This document shows, in pieces, positions 7,305 to 14,923 of a DNA stretch of 20,006 nt. Position numbers and translations under genes: made by a program. The notes under the pieces are model-generated. The model had not been told where the DNA came from, ran no database searches, and worked only from the letters and a program-made list of their open reading frames with translations. Each line of letters opens with the position of its first letter. Within the stretch, counting starts at the first letter, position 1. This DNA comes from Oscillospiraceae bacterium. Its GTDB lineage: Bacteria; Bacillota; Clostridia; Oscillospirales; Oscillospiraceae. Location: positions 1 through 20,006 of the forward strand of contig JAFQDY010000099.1 of assembly GCA_017399325.1 (NCBI GenBank), in the 5' to 3' direction.

Positions 7305-10244
7305 ATGAAGAGAATGATCACATTCTTTTTGGCTTTTGTGATGCTTTTGTCTGCGGTTTTTATGTGCAGCGCAGACGCGAAAGCCGCAGATGCGGAAAAA
7401 AAGCCTTTTTATTATTCCAACTGGGACTCTGTGGATTCGGAAGAATTCCCGAACATCTGGTCAAAGCCCTACTTCTGGGCCACCCGCGACGGAGATGAGG
7501 TCACCGTCAGTTACGGCGGCACCACCATTGAGGACATTGCCAAGAGCTTGAAGAAGACCTTTGACAAGTATCCCGACAATGCCAATATGCGGATCATCAA
7601 CATAACCCCCGTGGAACGCCGCTACCTTGCGGAGATGGTCACAGATCACATCTATATGACTGACGGCGCGAAAAAGGCCGCCCAGTGGATGAATGATTTT
7701 CTGAAAGAATACAAACGCATCGGCGGCAAACTGGACGGCATCGCTTCGGATCTGGAATTTCACCACGGCTTAAACTGGTATCTGTTCTCCGAGGCCTACA
7801 ACATCGGCGACACAGAGGTATACTACGACATCATCAATAACCCCGAATACAAGACCAAAGTGCGTCCCGAACTGGAGGCCCGGGGCTTCAAGTTCTACCC
7901 CAGCAACGACAAGACCAAGACCGAACTGTATGCTTTGCACCCCTATGCAGGTTCTGAATATGCGTCTTCCAAACTGATCTGGGACACGGTGGTGCAAAAT
8001 CTGTGGCGGGAGTATTTAAACGAGGCTTTCTATGAACCTTTGCAGAAGTACTATCCCGATGCCGTTTTCTGGGATTACCGGGCTTACGATTCCTACGGCT
8101 GGATCAAAGACATTCCCGAAACCGGCCGGAATCAGTACTTAGCCGGCAACACCAACAAAACCGGCACCCACTCCTCCAACAACGCCTACAACTACGCCCC
8201 CTGGACCCCCTGGGTGGTGGAGTCTGCCAATTCCACAACTTACAACAAGCCCGTTTCCCACAACGATGCCATTTACGAAAACAACGCCTTCAATATGACA
8301 TTGTGGGAAGTCAACAACTTCAAGCATATGTATGCGGCTACGGACAACAAGCAGATCGAGGTGGATCTTACCCATTTTAACTACACGCTGATGCGTGACT
8401 CTTCTTACGAAGAGGGTACGACCTCCTCCGGTACGCCCTACCATGTAGAAGGCTACTTCCACGCAGGTCTGCTGAATGCGGAGTTCGGCGGTTATATCAT
8501 TCAATCTGAAGTGGGCGATGCCGCAGAGTATCAGTACCGTATGGAAGTTGTTCAGGCCATTATGGACGAACTGAACCGGCTGGTGGGCTATGCCGACCGC
8601 AAGCCCATCGAAGTGCGGACAAACTGGAACGACTCGTTCATTCTCTCCGGTATGTACGCCAACGGCCGGAATATCTGGCGCATCACCCCCGACACCGTTT
8701 CCGGCGTCAGCAAAAAGGATTTCCTGGTCAGCAAAAAGAACGGGCAGGTGGTCTTCTATAACAAAGGTCAGACCATCACATTCCCGGAAGGCACCGTCAT
8801 CGAAGACGGCTTTATCCCGGCAGTTGGCACCTGCGGCTACTGGGTAGAGACCCCCGCGGATGTGGTGCCTGTCATCACCTCGGACACTGACCGCTACAGC
8901 CAATATCCCGCATTCTCCGAAAACTTCAACACATATAAGAGCCGGACGGACTTTGACCCGGACAAAACCGAATATTCCCACACATGGGAAACTTTGTTGT
9001 TAGACGGCGCTTCCGCCACCATCAAGGAAAGTCAGAACAGCGCCGACAACAAAGTGCTGGCCCTGATGGGCAACGCCTATATCAACAACATAACTGTTCC
9101 CAAACTGCTCACCGCAGGCGACAACTACGCCACCCAGCAAGGTTGGGAAGTCACTTTCCGCCTTTCCGCTTTGCCAAAGGGCGACGCTGAGATCAAATTG
9201 CTCACCGCCACCTCCGGTTCTGGTACGGACAACGGTTTCCGTATCGCAAGCGGCAAGTTGTACTACGCCCAGGCAGGCAAATATCAGGCATTTTCGGATA
9301 TTACCCTGGCAACCGACACCGAATATACCTTGAAGCGCACTGTGGACTATCGCTCCTATACCGGCAGTTACTATGTCTACGACGCGAAAGGCGCTTTGTT
9401 GGCCAAGGCGGAAAATGTGTCGTTGTCCAAACTTTCTTTGCCCATCGAAAAGATCGGTTTTGCCACCACGAAGTTTGACGGAAATACCGTATTTTTGGAC
9501 AACTACAAGTTGTACGCCGTAGGCGTTACCGCTGATTTTGAGATCTACGATGCCAACACCGGCATTGAGATCGCCGCCCTGAACACCATGCAGGAAACCG
9601 ACACGGCCTACCGTCTGTCCTGGATCAACGCATCGGACGAAGTCAAAGCCTACAATGTGGTAGCAGCCTTCTCCGGCGGCGGCAAGCAGATCGTGGAGAC
9701 CGTTACCATGATGCCCGGTACCGACGGTGTTGCCACCGGCATCGTGAAGGTAAGTGACAAGCCTGTTATGTTCTCTCTGGAGGAAACGGAAGTCAAACTG
9801 CCCGCCGGTCAGCAGCCCAGCGAACCCACCATTCCGGAGGACACCACCCAAACGACCCCCTCCTCTGACCCGGACGAAAGTTATACCGACCCGGATGACG
9901 ACACCGGCCACACCGAGAGCAGTTCCCCCGCCACCGAAAACACCAACACCACCGGCGGCCAGAACCCCGCCCGGGGAACTTCCCCCGTTTTGCTGGTGGT
10001 GATCATCGTTCTGCTGGTGGCTTCCGCCTGCGCCGTTGCCTTTGTGCTGGTCAAGCGCAATATGCCCCAAAAAGTTACCGGGGATGAACAAACTCCGGAA
10101 GGGAAAACGGAGGAAACGGAAGAGACAGCAGAAACAGACGAATCCGCCGAAACCAAAGTCATTCCGCCTCTGACAGAACCGGTTGCATCCGCCGAAACAA
10201 GCACTCCCGATCCCACCGGCGACACCGAAGAAAAAACAGAATAA
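7305..10244 (+). CDS. Signal-peptide, single-pass membrane-anchored multidomain surface protein, paralog D (long-tailed variant)
   Basis: A 979-aa protein, the longest copy of the array and by inspection the most divergent. The signal peptide (MKRMITFFLAF...DAKA|ADA) is followed by the N-terminal domain with KKPFYYSNW and GGKLDGIASDLEF (D149, E151). The GTCGYWVETPADV segment, LamG-like domain and Ig-like domain are all present. The linker before the membrane is longer than in other copies and rich in Pro, Thr, Ser and Asp. One membrane helix (LLVVIIVLLVASACAVAFVL) leads into a cytoplasmic tail of roughly 60 residues rich in Glu and Thr (EETEETAETDESAET), against about 20-30 in the other copies. 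The frame is open up to a GTG at 7239. The ATG at 7305 is preferred because it lies 8 nt behind AAGGAG (7291-7296) and begins the signal peptide. The function is unknown. Confidence 0.92.
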   Translation: MKRMITFFLAFVMLLSAVFMCSADAKAADAEKKPFYYSNWDSVDSEEFPNIWSKPYFWATRDGDEVTVSYGGTTIEDIAKSLKKTFDKYPDNANMRIINITPVERRYLAEMVTDHIYMTDGAKKAAQWMNDFLKEYKRIGGKLDGIASDLEFHHGLNWYLFSEAYNIGDTEVYYDIINNPEYKTKVRPELEARGFKFYPSNDKTKTELYALHPYAGSEYASSKLIWDTVVQNLWREYLNEAFYEPLQKYYPDAVFWDYRAYDSYGWIKDIPETGRNQYLAGNTNKTGTHSSNNAYNYAPWTPWVVESANSTTYNKPVSHNDAIYENNAFNMTLWEVNNFKHMYAATDNKQIEVDLTHFNYTLMRDSSYEEGTTSSGTPYHVEGYFHAGLLNAEFGGYIIQSEVGDAAEYQYRMEVVQAIMDELNRLVGYADRKPIEVRTNWNDSFILSGMYANGRNIWRITPDTVSGVSKKDFLVSKKNGQVVFYNKGQTITFPEGTVIEDGFIPAVGTCGYWVETPADVVPVITSDTDRYSQYPAFSENFNTYKSRTDFDPDKTEYSHTWETLLLDGASATIKESQNSADNKVLALMGNAYINNITVPKLLTAGDNYATQQGWEVTFRLSALPKGDAEIKLLTATSGSGTDNGFRIASGKLYYAQAGKYQAFSDITLATDTEYTLKRTVDYRSYTGSYYVYDAKGALLAKAENVSLSKLSLPIEKIGFATTKFDGNTVFLDNYKLYAVGVTADFEIYDANTGIEIAALNTMQETDTAYRLSWINASDEVKAYNVVAAFSGGGKQIVETVTMMPGTDGVATGIVKVSDKPVMFSLEETEVKLPAGQQPSEPTIPEDTTQTTPSSDPDESYTDPDDDTGHTESSSPATENTNTTGGQNPARGTSPVLLVVIIVLLVASACAVAFVLVKRNMPQKVTGDEQTPEGKTEETEETAETDESAETKVIPPLTEPVASAETSTPDPTGDTEEKTE

Positions 10245-10249
10245 ATCTG

Positions 10250-10282
10250 AGCCCCCGACTGTCCAAACAGCCGGGGGCTTTT
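10250..10282 (+). terminator. Rho-independent terminator after paralog D
   Basis: An 8-bp outer stem (10250-10257 with 10272-10279), one mismatch and a 4-bp inner stem (CTGT/ACAG) form a hairpin followed by TTTT. It starts 6 nt after the stop codon. Confidence 0.85.
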
Positions 10283-10340
10283 CTGCCCGGCGCAGCCTGT
10301 TAAGAAGCCGTACGTTTTTCCTTTTTTATACCATTTTTTC

Positions 10341-10369
10341 TTGACTTAACAAGCATTTTGTAGTATGGT
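10341..10369 (+). promoter_or_regulatory. Promoter of paralog E
   Basis: TTGACT (10341-10346), a 17-nt spacer and TATGGT (10364-10369) match the array promoter type. ATACCAT (10328-10334) just before the -35 and ATGGTAT (10365-10371) over the -10 form an inverted repeat around the core promoter. The leader carries a hairpin with an 8-bp stem (CGTTTTGT 10402-10409, ACAAAACG 10414-10421). Confidence 0.65.
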
Positions 10370-10451
10370 ATTCATAGTTTGTACTTAATGGCAGAAATGT
10401 ACGTTTTGTCTGTACAAAACGGAAGTAACCGAAAAAGGAGAAAACCGAATT

Positions 10452-13247
10452 ATGAAGAAGATTTTATCCCTGGTTTTGGTTTCTGCGATGCTGCTGGCCA
10501 CTGTTTTTATGTGTAAAGTGGACGCAAACGCCGCAGAAGTCGAAAAGAAGCCTTTCTATCTGTCCAACTGGGACGAATGTTATACGGAGGACAACCCCTA
10601 CATTTGGCAGAAGGCCTATTTCTGGGCAACCCGTGAAGGAACAGAAGTAACCGTTTCTTTTGACGGCGCTCACGACATCCCCGGTATGGCCCAAAAACTG
10701 AAAGAACTGTTTGACACCTATCCCGACGGCGCCAATATGCGGTTTTTGAATGTCACCCCCATCCAGCGCCGCTATATGTCTGAGCAGCCGGATGATGTGG
10801 TATTCCTGGATACCGGCGCAAAGCGCATGGCCGAATGGCTGGATGAATTCCTGGCAGAGTACAAGCGCATCGGCGGCAAACTGGACGCCGTTCACTCCGA
10901 CCTGGAGTATATCGACGGCTACTACTGGTATCTGTACCAGCGGCAATTCCAGTCCGGCAACACCGATGTTTACTACAACATCACCCAGAACCCCTCTTAT
11001 CTGACCAGACTGCGTCCCATGCTGGAAGAGCGCGGTTTCCAGTTCTATCCCAAGCCTCTGGACTCTATGCCCGAAGCCGTTAAGAGAACATACTGCGAAC
11101 TGTACTCCCTGCACCCCAATTCCGGCAGCCAGTACAACGAATCCCGCTACATCTGGGACGTCTGCGTGAAGAATATGCAGATGCAGTATCTGGACGAGTG
11201 CCTGTATGCGCCTATGCAGAAGTACTACCCCGAAGCCCGTATGGACGACTACAACAGCCACGACTCCTACGCCTGGCTGAAGAATGTGCCCGAAACCGGC
11301 TACCCTATGTACATCGGCGGTAACTACACCAAACCCGGTAACTTCTCCAACTTCAACAACTACAACTACGGCCCTGACTGGGTGGTGCCCAGCGAAAGCG
11401 ACACCTCTTACAAAAAGCCCGTTTCCCACTCCGACGCCATCTACGAAGACAACGCCTTCAATATGACCCTGTGGGAGATCAACACCGTTAAGGATATTCT
11501 GGCGGCAACGGACAATAAAAATATCGCCGTTCCCGTTACCACCTATGCCTACGGTAAAGAATACGGCGACGATCCGGAAGGTTCTTCCTCCTGCACCCCC
11601 TTCCATGTGGAAGGCTACTTCCATCTGGGTCTTTGCAATGCAGAATTTGACGGCTACATCATTCAGGACGAATCTCCCAACTCGGCAGAGTACAAGTACC
11701 GCCTGGAAGTTGTCTCCGCAATTTTGGAGGAACTGACCCGGGTAGCCGGTTACGCTGACCGCAAGATCATCGAGACCCCCACCAACTGGAATGACGCCTT
11801 CATTCTGACCGGTATGTACTCGGGCGGCAGAAACATCTGGCGTATCACCCCGGACACCGTTACCGGCGTCAGCAAGAAGGAATTCCTTGTGAAGAACGAC
11901 GGCGAGATCGTCTTTAAGAACAAGGGTCAGACCATTACCTTCCCCCAAGGCACCATCATTGAAGACGGTTTCATTCCCGAAGTGGGTACTTGCGGCTACT
12001 GGGTAGAGACCCCCGCCGATGTATCTCCCATCGTTACCAATGACGCCAACCGTTACACCAAGTATCCTTCCTACTCCGAGTCTTTCGACGGCTACGAAAC
12101 CGGCATCACCTTCGACCAGAAGGCAAACCGCTACTCCCACACCTGGGAAGCCTGGATCCGGGACAACTCCTCTGCTACCATCGAGGTCAGCAAGGATAAC
12201 GCCAAGAACAAAGTTCTGGCCCTCAGCGGCAATGTATTTGCAGGTACTGTGAAGATCCCCACCTACATCATCGCCGGCGACACATATGCCAAACAGCAAG
12301 CCTGGCAGATCTCCTTCAGTTTAGATTCCCTTCCCAGCGGTAATGCAGAAGCCAAACTGCTGAACGCCACCTCCGGCACCGGTGTGAACACCGACGGCGG
12401 TTTCCGGATCTACGACGGCAAGTTGTACTACGGCCCCACCGATAACTACCAGGCCTTTGAAAATGTTACCCTGGCCGCCAACACCCATTACACCGTCAAA
12501 CGGGTCCTGGATATGCGGACTGAAGGCGCATTTACCTGCAGTTACTATGTTTACGATGCCAGCGGCAATCTGCTTGACAAGGCTGAAGATGTGGCAATGC
12601 CCGGTTTGAACCTGCCTGTTGAGAAGATCGAACTGTCTGTTTCCGAGTTCGGTTCCAACAAACTGTATTTGGACAATTATAAGATCTCCGTGGCAGGTCT
12701 GCAAGCCGATTTTAGCCTCTACAATGCCAACACCGGTATGGAAGTGGAAGATGCCGCCGCAGCCCAGAAGGCCGACACTGCTTACCGTCTGAGTTGGCTG
12801 AACGCATCTGACGCCACTAAGACCTACAACATTGTCGCCACATTCTCCGACGGCACCAAGGAAATTCTGAAGCGCGTTGTGATGAGACCCGGTTGCGACG
12901 CTGTGGAAACCGGCATCGTGAAGGTGGCCGACGGCAAGTCCGTTACCATCACCGCAGAAGTAACCGAAACCTCTGATTCCGATATCAGCGGCGACCCCAA
13001 CCAGGGCGGTTCCGGCACCAACCAGGGCGGCAGCGGCAACGGCCTGCTCAGCGGCAGCGAAGACGGCACCACCTCCACCCTGCTGATCGTCATTGCAGCG
13101 CTGCTGTTTGTGATTTTGGCTGGCGTGTTTGTTGTATGCCTGCTGATCACCGATCGCAAAACAATGTACATCTTTTACAAAAAAGCGCCTGCTCAGGTAG
13201 AAGCACCTGCCAAGGTAGAGGAATCTGCTGAGACAGAAACCGAATAA
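10452..13247 (+). CDS. Signal-peptide, single-pass membrane-anchored multidomain surface protein, paralog E
   Basis: A 931-aa protein, the last copy of the array. The signal peptide (DANA|AEV) is very like that of copy C. The N-terminal domain has KKPFYLSNW and GGKLDAVHSDLEY (D150, E152). The segment ending GTCGYWVETPADV, LamG-like domain (YLDNYKISVAG) and Ig-like domain (SWLNASD) follow. The linker contains NQGG repeats as in copy B. The membrane helix (TLLIVIAALLFVILAGVFVV) leads into a tail that is first basic and aromatic (TDRKTMYIFYKK) and then acidic, ending AETETE. Part of the LamG-like domain is closest to copy A, including 31 identical bases (12538-12568 against 496-526). AAAGGAG ending at 10440, 11 nt before the ATG, supports the start. 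The function is unknown. Confidence 0.93.
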   Translation: MKKILSLVLVSAMLLATVFMCKVDANAAEVEKKPFYLSNWDECYTEDNPYIWQKAYFWATREGTEVTVSFDGAHDIPGMAQKLKELFDTYPDGANMRFLNVTPIQRRYMSEQPDDVVFLDTGAKRMAEWLDEFLAEYKRIGGKLDAVHSDLEYIDGYYWYLYQRQFQSGNTDVYYNITQNPSYLTRLRPMLEERGFQFYPKPLDSMPEAVKRTYCELYSLHPNSGSQYNESRYIWDVCVKNMQMQYLDECLYAPMQKYYPEARMDDYNSHDSYAWLKNVPETGYPMYIGGNYTKPGNFSNFNNYNYGPDWVVPSESDTSYKKPVSHSDAIYEDNAFNMTLWEINTVKDILAATDNKNIAVPVTTYAYGKEYGDDPEGSSSCTPFHVEGYFHLGLCNAEFDGYIIQDESPNSAEYKYRLEVVSAILEELTRVAGYADRKIIETPTNWNDAFILTGMYSGGRNIWRITPDTVTGVSKKEFLVKNDGEIVFKNKGQTITFPQGTIIEDGFIPEVGTCGYWVETPADVSPIVTNDANRYTKYPSYSESFDGYETGITFDQKANRYSHTWEAWIRDNSSATIEVSKDNAKNKVLALSGNVFAGTVKIPTYIIAGDTYAKQQAWQISFSLDSLPSGNAEAKLLNATSGTGVNTDGGFRIYDGKLYYGPTDNYQAFENVTLAANTHYTVKRVLDMRTEGAFTCSYYVYDASGNLLDKAEDVAMPGLNLPVEKIELSVSEFGSNKLYLDNYKISVAGLQADFSLYNANTGMEVEDAAAAQKADTAYRLSWLNASDATKTYNIVATFSDGTKEILKRVVMRPGCDAVETGIVKVADGKSVTITAEVTETSDSDISGDPNQGGSGTNQGGSGNGLLSGSEDGTTSTLLIVIAALLFVILAGVFVVCLLITDRKTMYIFYKKAPAQVEAPAKVEESAETETE

Positions 13248-13252
13248 ACCCC

Positions 13253-13284
13253 ATTCCCCCGGCTGAAAGGCCGGGGGAATTTTC
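13253..13284 (+). terminator. Rho-independent terminator after paralog E
   Basis: An 11-bp stem (13253-13263 with 13270-13280) with loop TGAAAG is followed by TTTC. It closes the surface-protein array. Confidence 0.88.
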
Positions 13285-13287
13285 TTG

Positions 13288-13315
13288 TTGCTTTTTCTTA
13301 TCTTTTCGCTATAAT
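13288..13315 (+). promoter_or_regulatory. Promoter of the MATE transporter gene
   Basis: A consensus -10 TATAAT lies at 13310-13315. The -35 is weak: TTGCTT at 13288-13293 gives 16-nt spacing, and TTGTTG at 13285-13290 with 19 nt is an alternative. The perfect -10 contrasts with the degenerate -10 boxes of the surface-protein genes. Confidence 0.65.
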
Positions 13316-13349
13316 AAGAGCGTTGAACGATAGAATCGAGGAATGACTT

Positions 13350-14738
13350 ATGGCAACTACGACCACTCCCAGCCTGCGGGAGAATAAAATGGGCACAATG
13401 GGCGAGGGCAAACTGCTGCTGACTATGGCACTTCCCCTGGTGCTTTCTATGATGGTACAGGCATTTTACAATGTGGTGGACTCGTTTTATGTGTCCCGGG
13501 TCTCTGACAGCGCGGTCACGGCTTTGGGACTGGCGTTCCCCATTCAGAATCTGATCATTGGCTGCTCCACCGGCGTGGGTGTCGGTATGAACGCCCTGTT
13601 CAGCAAATCTTTGGGCGAAGGCAATCGGGAACGGGCCAGCAAGGCCGCCGGCAACGGATTTTGTCTGAGCCTGTTCTTCTTTTTGATTTTTTTGGTGTTT
13701 GGTTTTGTGGGCGCACGGCCTTATTACGCTATGCAATCCACCGTGGAAGAGACCATCAACGGCGGCGCAGCCTACATCTCCATCTGCTCACTGTTTTCTT
13801 TGGGCATTTTTGTGGAGATTTTGGGTGAGCGTTTGCTCCAGGGCTCCGGCCGCACCATCTACACCCTGTTCACCCAGGGTCTTGGTGCGGTGCTGAACAT
13901 CATTTTAGACCCCCTGTTTATTTTCGGTTTTGAACCTTTGGGTATTGAACCTATGGGCATTGCCGGCGCGGCAGTGGCGACCGTCATCGGTCAATGGGTG
14001 GCCGCCATTATGGCCATCATTTTCAATGTGTTCTGCAACCCGGATGTGCAACTGAAACTGCGCTTCTTCCGCCCCCATTTGGCCACTGTGAAGAAGATCC
14101 TGAGCATCGGTGTGCCGTCTATGATTATGATGGCCATCGGCTCTGTGATGAATTTCGGTATGAACCAGATTTTCCTGGGTTTCAAGGACTACGGCGAGAC
14201 CGCCGCCGGCGTGTTTGGCATCTATTTCAAACTGCAAAGTTTCGTGCTGATGCCCCTGTTTGGCCTGAACAATGCGGCCATTTCCATTTTGGCCTTCAAC
14301 TATGGCGCGCGGCAACCCAAGCGGATCACCAAGACGCTGAAACTGAGCATTTGCATCGCGCTCACCATTATGCTGCTGGGTCTTGCCGTATTCCAGTTGT
14401 TCCCCGACCAACTTTTGGGGATCTTCAATCCCTCGGATACATTCCTTGCTTTGGGCAAGAGCGCTCTGCGGATCGTGAGCATTCACTTCCCCATTGCCGC
14501 CGTGGGCATTGCCCTCAGCGCCAGTTTTCAGGCCCTGGGCAACGGCATTTATTCCACCATCACATCATTGTGCCGCCAACTGCTGGCGCTGCTGCCTGTT
14601 GCGTATCTGCTCAGCCTGACCGGCAATGTACACGCGGTATGGTGGGCTTTCCCTGTGGCGGAAGTGGTCAGTGTGACGGTGACGCTGATCCTCTATTCCC
14701 GCATTTACAAGAAGAAGATCAAGCCGTTGATGGATTGA
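13350..14738 (+). CDS. MATE family efflux transporter
   Basis: A 462-aa integral membrane protein of the multidrug and toxic compound extrusion family. Family members export drugs or other organic cations, or metabolites, in exchange for Na+ or H+. The sequence shows the family pattern: an N-terminal MGEGKLLLTMALPLVLSMMV opening, the NVVDSFYVSR segment, about twelve hydrophobic helices in two related halves, LLQGSGRT, an LNIILDPLFIFGF segment typical of the MepA/NorM-like group, and a basic C-terminus (YKKKIKPLMD). The length is normal for the family. GAGGAA at 13338-13343 sets the start. The gene stands alone between its own promoter and a strong terminator. The substrate cannot be read from the sequence. 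Confidence 0.93.
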   Translation: MATTTTPSLRENKMGTMGEGKLLLTMALPLVLSMMVQAFYNVVDSFYVSRVSDSAVTALGLAFPIQNLIIGCSTGVGVGMNALFSKSLGEGNRERASKAAGNGFCLSLFFFLIFLVFGFVGARPYYAMQSTVEETINGGAAYISICSLFSLGIFVEILGERLLQGSGRTIYTLFTQGLGAVLNIILDPLFIFGFEPLGIEPMGIAGAAVATVIGQWVAAIMAIIFNVFCNPDVQLKLRFFRPHLATVKKILSIGVPSMIMMAIGSVMNFGMNQIFLGFKDYGETAAGVFGIYFKLQSFVLMPLFGLNNAAISILAFNYGARQPKRITKTLKLSICIALTIMLLGLAVFQLFPDQLLGIFNPSDTFLALGKSALRIVSIHFPIAAVGIALSASFQALGNGIYSTITSLCRQLLALLPVAYLLSLTGNVHAVWWAFPVAEVVSVTVTLILYSRIYKKKIKPLMD

Positions 14739-14743
14739 CAAAG

Positions 14744-14776
14744 ATTCCGGAGCAGCCTGCCTGCTCCGGAATTTCT
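14744..14776 (+). terminator. Rho-independent terminator after the MATE gene
   Basis: A 12-bp stem (14744-14755 with 14761-14772) with a 5-nt loop is followed by TTTCTT. It begins 5 nt after the stop codon. Confidence 0.88.
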
Positions 14777-14862
14777 TGTGGGTAAAAATTTTCTTACCAC
14801 AATATCCTGTGTGATGCCAAATTTTCGGTCTTTTTTTCTAAAAAATCGTCAATTGCGAGCCA

Positions 14863-14891
14863 TTGTTTCAAAAAAGAACCTATGGTATAAT
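14863..14891 (+). promoter_or_regulatory. Promoter and possible operator of the dnaD-dnaC-gph-yfbR operon
   Basis: The -35 TTGTTT (14863-14868), a 17-nt spacer and a consensus -10 TATAAT (14886-14891) with TGG before it (extended -10) make a strong promoter. A palindrome, ATGGTAT (14882-14888) and ATACCAT (14893-14899), straddles the -10, and ATGGTA recurs at 14908-14913. Its position would let a repressor block RNA polymerase. The regulator is not known. Confidence 0.75.
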
Positions 14892-14923
14892 GATACCATC
14901 TCATTTTATGGTAGGAGCAACTT

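Noticed and set aside
1371..13247. Sortase-anchored or lipoprotein interpretation of the array proteins
   Set aside because: No LPXTG-like motif precedes the C-terminal helix and the tail after it is acidic and too long. The Cys in the signal peptides of C, D and E is preceded by Met rather than a proper lipobox, and B lacks it.
12321..13736. A 471-codon open frame on the - strand running across paralog E and into the MATE gene
   Set aside because: It crosses a clear terminator and promoter on the + strand, lies opposite two well-supported genes and has low-complexity His/Gly-rich translation.
13994..14785. A 263-codon + strand frame inside the MATE gene
   Set aside because: It overlaps the MATE gene in another frame, has no start signal and reads through the MATE terminator.
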